Assembly (NCBI RefSeq): GCF_001595645.1
Contig: NZ_LNKT01000001.1
Coordinates: 124,001 to 188,000, forward strand
Origin: Sulfurovum riftiae
GTDB taxonomy: Bacteria; Campylobacterota; Campylobacteria; Campylobacterales; Sulfurovaceae
DNA: 64,000 nucleotides
Direction of reading: 5' to 3'
Of this stretch, positions 46,017 through 52,966 are shown piece by piece. The notes beneath the pieces are model-generated. The model was not told the DNA's origin. It saw nothing but the letters and a program-made list of their open reading frames with translations, and did no database searches. Position numbers and translations under genes: made by a program. The stretch's first letter is position 1; each line of letters starts with the position of its first letter.

Positions 46017-46571
46017 GTGTCATACAATAAGGTAGCGTTGATAGGGATTGGGAATATCATGTTCCATGATGAAGGTTTGGGAGCCTACCTTGTCAAATAT
46101 ATTGAAGAAAATTACCACCTTCCTGAGAACCTGTCCGTGATCGAAGGTGGTACGCTCGGCTTTACGCTGATGACCTACTATCAGGAGTATGACAAGATCA
46201 TTATTGTGGGTACCGGATCGAAAGAAGGTAAGATCGGTATGATCCACAGTGAATCCACGGAAGAGGTTTTGGCACAGGGGGCTATACGCCAGACTGCCAA
46301 TGAAGTGGAGATCACCATGATGCTTGAGATCTGCTCCTTTCACGAAGATATGGGTGAGGTACAGCTCATTACCATGATCCCTGAAGATATCATCGATGTA
46401 TGTAACGGTTTGACCCCATCTGTACTTGAACATATGCCGAAGCTTGTAAATGCGACACTTGAAGAACTGGAGAGGTCTGGTATCGTATTGCAGAAAAAAG
46501 ATGCTGACGAGGTCTCTTTTGAAACGATCGTCGATGCCTATGCCAATCCCACTGCACCAAGGATTTTTTAA
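46017..46571 (+). CDS. hydD: Hydrogenase maturation endopeptidase
   Basis: 184 residues from a GTG start at 46017. Cleaves the C-terminal tail of a nickel-loaded large subunit, most likely HydB. N-terminal ALIGIGNIMFHDEGLGAYLV has the Glu that senses nickel (usually GNxLxxDEGxG), and EGGTLGFTLMTYYQEYDKII follows, with the second nickel-binding acidic region. HyaD/HupD family, slightly extended at the C-terminus. Confidence 0.92.
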   Translation: MSYNKVALIGIGNIMFHDEGLGAYLVKYIEENYHLPENLSVIEGGTLGFTLMTYYQEYDKIIIVGTGSKEGKIGMIHSESTEEVLAQGAIRQTANEVEITMMLEICSFHEDMGEVQLITMIPEDIIDVCNGLTPSVLEHMPKLVNATLEELERSGIVLQKKDADEVSFETIVDAYANPTAPRIF

Positions 46572-46573
46572 CT

Positions 46574-48499
46574 ATGTATTTTATCTTTGAGATGGAGTTT
46601 GGCTCGAACAAACACCATATCAGTGGGCTTATTGAAGCCTACAGTACTTCATTCGGTATGGCGTGCGAGGTCATTCATTCTCAAAAACATATTATGATCC
46701 TCTTTGACAAAGAGGATGAAAAGATCGAATCTTTTCTTCTTGGATTGAACGATATTCTCCCCGCCTCCATTTTTCTTGGTAAGAGCAGGCACTACTTCAG
46801 TGAAGAGAAACCGGAGTTGTCTGCCATTAAAAAAGTCAATACACCATTGAACCTCTCTTTATGCCCCAGCTGCCAAAAAGAGATGTTCGATGTCAGCAGC
46901 AGACGCTACTACTATCCGTTCACTTCCTGTAATTCCTGCGGATCACAGCATCCTTTTATGACAGGGTACCCTTATGAAAGAACAGAGAGTACCATGAAAT
47001 TTCTTGTGCCCTGTACCGCCTGTCAGGAGGAAATGAAGAGTAATGCTTTACGTAGAGAGTATCCTCTGATCTCCTGTATAGATTGCGGTATTTCTGTGAA
47101 AATGAATGACGGAAAGTCCGAACGTTACGCCAATGACAAGGGAAGCTACCGGAAACTGTTTGAAGTAAGTGCGGCTGCTATTGAAAAGGGCAAAAGTGTT
47201 TTGATGCAGACCACCAATGGATACCGTAAGTTCTTTCTGCCCACTGCAGAGATGCGATTGCAGGAGAGTATACTTTTAATGACGGATGCCAGCGGTTTCA
47301 ATACGCATCTTATGATGATCACACAGGAGTTCAATGCACTTATGAGTATAGAACGTCCTCTGGTCAGGGTCTCAACGAAGAGTGATGAGCTCAAAGCACT
47401 CTATGGGTCCACAACACTGGTGAAATATCCTGATGACGGCATGACCATGCTATTGGCACGGGAACTGGTCAATCTGGAGGTCCCCTATATTGCCTATATC
47501 GAGTGTGATGAAGAGGTAGAAGCGGATTTCCTGGTCGACTTTGATATTCCGGTCGAAGCACAGAAAGATTCAAAACTCTTCATCAACCAGGATATGAAGT
47601 TCTATATCTCCGGAGAGCGTGTGATCTTCCCGGCTGTGGTGGATGAGGTGCGTGACGTGGTCTCTGTTGCACATGACCTGGCAGCCGTCCCTATGGATGA
47701 TGTGATGCTCCTCGATGCCATGGAGCGTTTCGATGCGATACAGACATCCAGACTGAATGTATTGGAAGGCGAGGAGTTCGAAAGCGAACACCCCAATGAG
47801 AGACGTTTCGAACAATGGAAAGGCTCCATGCTCTCTGTGCTTGCGGAACATAATGCTTTGGGCGAGAAAGCCATTGGGGTACATTTTGACAGTTCTCTCT
47901 ATTTTCTCTATTATAATGGAAAAGAGGTGATCAATGCAGTACCGCCAAACCCATTTGAAGCAGATCATCTGTTTGAACATATAGGCAAACTGCGTGAGGG
48001 GTCCGACAGGCTGATCGTGAACTATGCAAAGGCCTACCCTGAGATCTACGAGAGACTGGACACTCTCAGCGGAGATGTCGATATCTTTACGGTCACAGCG
48101 ATCATGCTTGGTCTAAAAGAGGAGAGTTTTGAAGGGATCTCCGCCGAAGCATTGAGCTTTCTGGGGAAAGGCGGTATACAGATAGACACAAGGGTCAATA
48201 ACAACCGTTTTGACAATTATGCTTTTTTGGCAAGTATCATGAGTTATCAGCTCGGAACGGTCGACAAGACACTGATGTGTTACAGTATCTATGAATCGTT
48301 CGGTGACTATATCTCCGAAGTTGTCTCCCAGCTTGTTGAGAAAACAAAGGCAAAGCATGTCACTTTGACAGGAGAGACGCTTGCCAATCAAGCACTCTAT
48401 GCTAGAATACAGAGACATATGGGAATGAGAAAGCTTCTTTTCCCGATGAACTATCCGATAGGCAAGGAGTGTGCGGTACATGGAGCGATCTACCTTTAG
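46574..48499 (+). CDS. hydE: HydE: HypF-like hydrogenase assembly protein, degenerate
   Basis: 641 residues, in the position of Wolinella/Helicobacter hydE. Residues about 97-157 repeat the HypF zinc-finger layout: CPSC, CNSCG, CTAC, CIDCG with RRYYYPFTSC and PYERTESTMKF. The N-terminal acylphosphatase-like region lacks the GxVQGVGFRP motif, the YrdC-like middle lacks KGxGGxHL, and the Kae1-like C-terminus has LTGETLANQALYAR where HypF has SGGVFQNSVL. So it is a HypF paralogue that has probably lost carbamoyl transfer and acts as scaffold or chaperone. Its TAG stop begins a heptamer tract. Confidence 0.85.
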   Translation: MYFIFEMEFGSNKHHISGLIEAYSTSFGMACEVIHSQKHIMILFDKEDEKIESFLLGLNDILPASIFLGKSRHYFSEEKPELSAIKKVNTPLNLSLCPSCQKEMFDVSSRRYYYPFTSCNSCGSQHPFMTGYPYERTESTMKFLVPCTACQEEMKSNALRREYPLISCIDCGISVKMNDGKSERYANDKGSYRKLFEVSAAAIEKGKSVLMQTTNGYRKFFLPTAEMRLQESILLMTDASGFNTHLMMITQEFNALMSIERPLVRVSTKSDELKALYGSTTLVKYPDDGMTMLLARELVNLEVPYIAYIECDEEVEADFLVDFDIPVEAQKDSKLFINQDMKFYISGERVIFPAVVDEVRDVVSVAHDLAAVPMDDVMLLDAMERFDAIQTSRLNVLEGEEFESEHPNERRFEQWKGSMLSVLAEHNALGEKAIGVHFDSSLYFLYYNGKEVINAVPPNPFEADHLFEHIGKLREGSDRLIVNYAKAYPEIYERLDTLSGDVDIFTVTAIMLGLKEESFEGISAEALSFLGKGGIQIDTRVNNNRFDNYAFLASIMSYQLGTVDKTLMCYSIYESFGDYISEVVSQLVEKTKAKHVTLTGETLANQALYARIQRHMGMRKLLFPMNYPIGKECAVHGAIYL

Positions 48500-48538
48500 A
48501 ATTAAAAATGAAAAGTTAAAAATGAAGAATGAAGGTAT
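48497..48538. repeat. Heptanucleotide tract between hydE and hypF
   Basis: From the hydE TAG: TAGAATT, AAAAATG, AAAAGTT, AAAAATG, AAGAATG, AAGGTAT. Degenerate 7-base periodicity over six units. Confidence 0.65.
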
Positions 48539-48563
48539 GTATTGCCTTGCAATACTTTTTTAG

Positions 48564-50798
48564 ATGAATACATACAGAATAACGATAAAAGGTACCGTAC
48601 AGGGGGTAGGGTTCCGTCCTTTCATCTATCAGCTTGCCGTACGGTATAGCCTCAACGGTACCGTACTCAACGGTACGCAGGGGGTCGAGATTATCCTCAA
48701 TGCTGCGCCGGAGAGCTTGCAGAGATTTCTTCAGTCCATAGAAGAGGAACTTCCTCCGCTTGCTTCCGTAGAGACCGTTGAAACAACAAAGATCGCTTTT
48801 AGGGAATTCAGGGATTTTCAGATCATTTCGACTGACGAAGCAGGGGAGAGGACGGTACGTATTCCTCCGGATGTGAGCATCTGCAAAGCATGTGAAACAG
48901 AACTGTTCGACCCCAATGACCGCCGTTACGGGTATCCGTTCATTACCTGTACCCATTGCGGGGTGAGATACTCTATTATTTATGACCTTCCCTATGACCG
49001 TAAGAATACATCCATGAAGTTCTTCGAGATGTGTGATCGGTGTGAAAAAGAGTATAGTAGTCCTCTGGACAGACGTTATCATGCGCAGCCGATAGGATGC
49101 TACCAATGTGGGCCCACATTGGAATTAAAAATTAAAAATGAAAAATTAGAAATTGATGATAACAAGATTGTTGAAACTGCTTCGCAACTTTTATCGGAAG
49201 GGAAAATCTTGGCTGTCAAGGGGGTTGGTGGGTATCACCTGATGTGTGATGCGACCAATGAAGCGGCAGTCAAAACGTTGAGGGAAAGAAAGCATCGCCC
49301 GACCAAACCTTTTGCTGTGATGGTCAAAGATATGGAGATGGCAAAGTGGTTTGCCAGGATAGATACAGCTGAAGAGAAATTGCTAAGATCCAAAGAACGA
49401 CCGATCGTACTATTGAAAACACAACCCGCTACCCGATATTCGCTACCTACTTCTGTTGCTCCGAATATTGCAAAGATTGGGCTTTTCCTGCCGTATACTC
49501 CTTTGCATCTCCTGCTCTTGAACAAACTTGACCGTCCTCTGGTAGCTACTTCCGCCAATATAACAGATGAACCCATCTGTACCGATATGGATTCTCTGGA
49601 GAAACTGAACGGTGTATATGACTATGTACTTGACCATGACAGAAAGATCGTCAATGGCTGTGATGACTCGGTGGTGATGGTGGTAGGTGATCAGCAGGTC
49701 ATACTGCGCCGAGCGAGAGGGTATGCACCTGCAAGTATCAAACTGCCGTTCAGGTTAAAGCAGAACAGATTGGCGATGGGCGCCAACCAGAAAAGTACGG
49801 TTGCCATAGGATTCGAAGACACGGCGATCCTCTCTCCGCATATCGGTGATCTCGATAGCATCGGTTCGGTGGAGTATTACAAAAAGAACATAGAGACGCT
49901 GGAGCGCATCTATGACTTTACCCCTGAAGTGATCGTCCATGACAAACACCCATACTACGAATCGACTAAGTATGCGAAACAACTCTTCACTCTTCACTCT
50001 TCACTCTTCATTCATGAGGTCCAGCATCATTATGCCCATATCCTCGGGGTGATGGCAGAGAAAGGTATTGAAGACAGAGTACTGGGGGTGGCTTTTGACG
50101 GGACCGGTTATGGCAATGACGGTAATCTATGGGGAGGTGAGTTCCTTGTCTGTGATTATGAAGGGTTCGAGAGAGTCGCACATCTTGATTATTTCAAACT
50201 GCTTGGTGGAGCCAAAGCGATCAAAGAGCCCAGAAGGGTGGCACTCTCTCTGCTGTTCGACCTGTACGGTGAGGAAGCGTTGAAATTGGACACTCCGACG
50301 GTCAATGCTTTTTCATCTACGGAGTTGAAAACATACTTCATCGCCTGGCAGAAAGGCTTGAATGCACCTTTGAGTTCATCGGCAGGCCGGCTTTTCGATG
50401 CTGTGGCATCACTGCGTGATGTCTGTCATGTGATGAGTTTCGAGGGAGAGAGCGGTATGCTGCTTGAAGAGCTCTATGATGAAACTGTGAAAGGTGCTTA
50501 TAGCTTCGAGATAAAAAAGGGCAGAATAGATATACTTCCCATGATCAAAGAGATAGTGGGAGAGAAGGAGACTGCAGTAGCTGTTTCAAAGTTCTTTCAT
50601 ACCTTGGTAGAGATGGTTGCTGCGGTATATGAAGATCACGATGATCTGCCATTGGTCTTAAGCGGCGGAGTGTTCCAGAACAGTGTACTTTTGGATTTGA
50701 TGCTCAAGCGATTTCCCGATGTGTATATTCCCACGCTTATTCCCCCGAATGATGGGGGGATCGCCCTGGGACAGCTTGCAAGTAGACTTAAACGCTGA
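48564..50798 (+). CDS. hypF: Carbamoyltransferase HypF
   Basis: 744 residues. Makes the thiocarboxamide on HypE that becomes the cyanide ligands of the NiFe site. Acylphosphatase domain with GTVQGVGFRPFIYQLA (about 10-25); zinc fingers CKAC, CTHCG, CDRC, CYQCG (about 107-190); YrdC domain with AVKGVGGYHLMCDATNE; Kae1-like domain with VAFDGTGYGNDGNLWGGEFL, VQHHYAH and SGGVFQNSVLLDLM. Two heptamer tracts lie within it (49123-49157 and 49982-50009), the first next to a 20-bp palindrome; both are in frame as sequenced. Confidence 0.96.
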   Translation: MNTYRITIKGTVQGVGFRPFIYQLAVRYSLNGTVLNGTQGVEIILNAAPESLQRFLQSIEEELPPLASVETVETTKIAFREFRDFQIISTDEAGERTVRIPPDVSICKACETELFDPNDRRYGYPFITCTHCGVRYSIIYDLPYDRKNTSMKFFEMCDRCEKEYSSPLDRRYHAQPIGCYQCGPTLELKIKNEKLEIDDNKIVETASQLLSEGKILAVKGVGGYHLMCDATNEAAVKTLRERKHRPTKPFAVMVKDMEMAKWFARIDTAEEKLLRSKERPIVLLKTQPATRYSLPTSVAPNIAKIGLFLPYTPLHLLLLNKLDRPLVATSANITDEPICTDMDSLEKLNGVYDYVLDHDRKIVNGCDDSVVMVVGDQQVILRRARGYAPASIKLPFRLKQNRLAMGANQKSTVAIGFEDTAILSPHIGDLDSIGSVEYYKKNIETLERIYDFTPEVIVHDKHPYYESTKYAKQLFTLHSSLFIHEVQHHYAHILGVMAEKGIEDRVLGVAFDGTGYGNDGNLWGGEFLVCDYEGFERVAHLDYFKLLGGAKAIKEPRRVALSLLFDLYGEEALKLDTPTVNAFSSTELKTYFIAWQKGLNAPLSSSAGRLFDAVASLRDVCHVMSFEGESGMLLEELYDETVKGAYSFEIKKGRIDILPMIKEIVGEKETAVAVSKFFHTLVEMVAAVYEDHDDLPLVLSGGVFQNSVLLDLMLKRFPDVYIPTLIPPNDGGIALGQLASRLKR
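49103..49157. repeat. 20-bp perfect palindrome plus heptamer tract inside hypF
   Basis: CCAATGTGGGCCCACATTGG (49103-49122) is a perfect palindrome. It is followed at once by units AATTAAA, AATTAAA, AATGAAA, AATTAGA, AATTGAT (49123-49157). The tract encodes a K/E/L/I-rich insert between the last zinc finger and the YrdC domain. Confidence 0.8.
49982..50009. repeat. Heptanucleotide tract (ACTCTTC)4 inside hypF
   Basis: Four perfect units in the linker before VQHHYAH of the Kae1-like domain. Gain or loss of one 7-base unit would shift the reading frame. Confidence 0.85.
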
Positions 50799-50809
50799 TC
50801 TTCTGTCGG

Positions 50810-51136
50810 TTATTTGGGGTCACATCCATTGGGGACCTTCCCTCCCACACCATAGGTGTAGCTGAAGTCATACAGGTCGTCCCACTGTTTTGGTTTGAGT
50901 TTGGAAAAGTCCATAGCGGGGCATAGCTTCTTGGCTTCATCCTTGAATTTACCTTCCTCTTTGATCTTCTCCCACTCATCCTGTGAGTGTTTTCTTGCAA
51001 AGATGGAGCCGGCGAATTTGCATTTTCTCTGCATTTTCTTTTTGTAGAGTCTGTGGCCTTTTTTTGCATCTGCCAGAACAACCGTAGGAAGTATGACTGT
51101 AGCCATCAGAGCCAGTGTCAGAGTGAGTTTTTTCAT
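50810..51136 (-). CDS. Small exported protein, cytochrome-like but without CxxCH
   Basis: 108 residues with a signal peptide (about 1-23). The mature protein is lysine-rich: KKGHRLYKKKMQRKCKFAGS, then AKKLCPAMDFSKLK and a terminal NGCDPK, giving three cysteines. It resembles short periplasmic cytochrome c-like proteins in its GHRLYKKKM start but has no haem-binding CxxCH. Function unknown. A MerR-type palindrome lies 25 bases upstream. Confidence 0.7.
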   Translation of the reverse strand: MKKLTLTLALMATVILPTVVLADAKKGHRLYKKKMQRKCKFAGSIFARKHSQDEWEKIKEEGKFKDEAKKLCPAMDFSKLKPKQWDDLYDFSYTYGVGGKVPNGCDPK

Positions 51137-51160
51137 TTTTTATCCTTAATATCTAATAAT

Positions 51161-51177
51161 GTTAAGTTTAACTTAAC
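51161..51177. promoter_or_regulatory. MerR-type operator, copy 1
   Basis: GTTAAGTTTAACTTAAC, a perfect palindrome with a 1-base centre, upstream of the 50810-51136 gene and just past the merR 3' end. Near-identical to 51933-51951. Confidence 0.65.
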
Positions 51178-51203
51178 GTTATTCTATCGGTGCATACTTA
51201 GCA

Positions 51204-51878
51204 TCACTTTAATTCATTTTGCAGGGAAGCGAAGAATGCCCTGTATGTCTCTCTGTTGAAAATGTACTCTTTTGCCGTGAAAAGTGTCTCGAAGACGATC
51301 TTCCAGAGGGTAGAGAAGTTTTCGTCATTACGCACGGCACAAAGTTGTGTTTGCATTTTGTGTTCAAGCATACTGAGGGATTTTGCATGAAAAACATACT
51401 GCTTCAGGATATCGTACTCTATACCGGTTTCCATAAAATGTTTGACAAGGTTTACGATGGAGGCTTCTTTTTCGGTAAAGTCATTTTCCCCAAGCGGTAT
51501 GAGGATCCCATCTTCTATCAGGGTTTCAAGCAGTTCTGCTTCAACATCGAAGGTCCGCATGAATGCCTCTTTGGTGTAATGTGTTTCATCCGGGGAAATA
51601 CCGCTCAAAGTATTCATGAGCGGTGTGATCATACTTGAAGAGGAGGAGAAGGATTGGTTTCTGTTTTGCAATATGCCTTTGAGCTGTTCATTGCCTGTGT
51701 TGAAATTCTCTTTCATATAGCTGATATACCGTATCAATTCAAGATGTTCATCACTGTAGCGGTGTACATTTGGTTTGAGTTTGTGGGCCTGCGGGAGCAG
51801 GCCTTCACGGATGTAGTAGAGGATCGTGGATTTGGGTACACCAGTCTTCTTCACAAGTTCTGATATCTTATATTCCAT
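51204..51878 (-). CDS. MerR family transcriptional regulator
   Basis: 224 residues. The N-terminal winged helix reads YKISELVKKTGVPKSTILYY, IREGLLPQAHKLKPNVHRYS, DEHLELIRYISYMKE; a long C-terminal helical domain (about 110-220) follows, with one Cys (about 189) and no obvious metal loop. Divergent from the AhpD-like gene, with a palindrome between them. It probably controls itself, the AhpD-like/DsrE-like pair and the small exported protein. Confidence 0.9.
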   Translation of the reverse strand: MEYKISELVKKTGVPKSTILYYIREGLLPQAHKLKPNVHRYSDEHLELIRYISYMKENFNTGNEQLKGILQNRNQSFSSSSSMITPLMNTLSGISPDETHYTKEAFMRTFDVEAELLETLIEDGILIPLGENDFTEKEASIVNLVKHFMETGIEYDILKQYVFHAKSLSMLEHKMQTQLCAVRNDENFSTLWKIVFETLFTAKEYIFNRETYRAFFASLQNELK

Positions 51879-51932
51879 GAAGACTATCCTTTTGATGTAA
51901 CTTTTAAGTATTATATCATATAATCTGAAAAA

Positions 51933-51951
51933 CGTTAAGTTTTACTTTACG
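51933..51951. promoter_or_regulatory. MerR-type operator, copy 2
   Basis: CGTTAAGTTTTACTTTACG, imperfect palindrome between the divergent merR and AhpD-like genes. A minus-strand TATAAT for merR is at 51910-51915. Confidence 0.65.
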
Positions 51952-51978
51952 ATAAATCTATTTCACAAAGGAGAAGAG

Positions 51979-52509
51979 ATGGCACATATTAAACTACCCG
52001 AATTTGAGGAAATGACACCGGCGATACAGGAGAAGGCAAGACCGATCCTGGAGAAAACAGGACAGCTTGGTGAAATATTCAAACTGCTTGCGATCGATGA
52101 GAAGATCTATTTTGCAACGGATGAGATGATACAGAAATATCTGCTTGACGAGACGACACTTTCCTACGATATCAAAGAGGCGATAGCCTTGCTTATTTCC
52201 AAAGAGAATGGATGCAAAATGTGTGTGGACATACATAAGAGTATTGCCAAGATGCTGGGACTGACAGAAGAACACATCGAGAAGATCCTTCAGGGCGTTG
52301 ATGCGATCGATACGGATGAGAAAGAGAAGGCTCTGCTCAATTTCTGTATCAGGGCTGCACAGAAAGACAATTATAAGATCCAAAAAGAGGATATTGATAC
52401 ACTCAAAGCAATGGGTTGGAGCGATGTACAGATCATCGAGGCAGTAGCCATTACGGGATACTTCAACTACATCAATACACTCTCAAACGTCTTCGGTCTG
52501 GGAGAGTAA
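51979..52509 (+). CDS. Carboxymuconolactone decarboxylase/AhpD-like protein
   Basis: 176 residues. All-helical CMD fold with the AhpD-type redox motif CKMCVDIH (C79, C82, H86). Family members act as peroxidase or thiol-transfer partners in oxidative stress. The rest is typical: TTLSYDIKEAIALLISKENG before the motif and AVAITGYFNYINTLSNVFGL at the end. Strong AAAGGAGAAGAG ribosome-binding site. Confidence 0.88.
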   Translation: MAHIKLPEFEEMTPAIQEKARPILEKTGQLGEIFKLLAIDEKIYFATDEMIQKYLLDETTLSYDIKEAIALLISKENGCKMCVDIHKSIAKMLGLTEEHIEKILQGVDAIDTDEKEKALLNFCIRAAQKDNYKIQKEDIDTLKAMGWSDVQIIEAVAITGYFNYINTLSNVFGLGE

Positions 52510-52510
52510 G

Positions 52511-52966
52511 ATGGGTATCTTTCGCGTTATGCTCGTACTTTTTGGGCTGCTTACAGGCATTGTGCAGGCAGAGGAATACAAAGCGGTCTTTGACTGCAGT
52601 TCCGACAATGCAGACTATATCAAGAGTCGTATGTGGCTGGTAGGCAAAACGATGGATATGATAGAGAAAAAAGGGGAGAAGGCTGTTTTTGCTATCACCT
52701 TGCATGGCGGCTGTGTATCGATGGTCTCAAAGGAGTATGAAATGATCGTACCCGATGAGGAGGTACCCCAGATCAAAAAAGCGCAGGAATACCTCAGGGT
52801 CCTTGCAGAAAAAAGAGGTGTGAAAGTGATCGTGTGTGCCATGTCACTTGCCTCCAATGCCATAGAGCAGAAAGAAGTTCTTCCTTTTGTAAGCATTTCT
52901 CCCAACAGCTTCATCGATACGATCGGCTATCAGAACAGGGGATATGCCCTGATGACCTTCAAGTGA
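52511..52966 (+). CDS. Exported DsrE-like protein
   Basis: 151 residues with a signal peptide (about 1-20, ending VQAEE). The mature part fits the DsrE/DsrF-like fold: YKAVFDCSSDNADY, ITLHGGCVSMVS, IKKAQEYLRVLAEKRGVKVI, VCAMSL near the usual active-site Cys. DsrE proteins carry sulfur; here a periplasmic version next to an AhpD-like gene suggests thiol or sulfane sulfur handling. One base after the upstream gene. Confidence 0.75.
   Translation: MGIFRVMLVLFGLLTGIVQAEEYKAVFDCSSDNADYIKSRMWLVGKTMDMIEKKGEKAVFAITLHGGCVSMVSKEYEMIVPDEEVPQIKKAQEYLRVLAEKRGVKVIVCAMSLASNAIEQKEVLPFVSISPNSFIDTIGYQNRGYALMTFK

Noticed and set aside
49982-50009. CRISPR-like array
   Set aside because: The repeats are directly adjacent 7-base units with no spacers, inside a coding gene; no cas genes are present.
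50788-51081. A second minus-strand ORF over the small exported protein
   Set aside because: It has no signal peptide or ribosome-binding site and is a frame-shifted shadow of 50810-51136.
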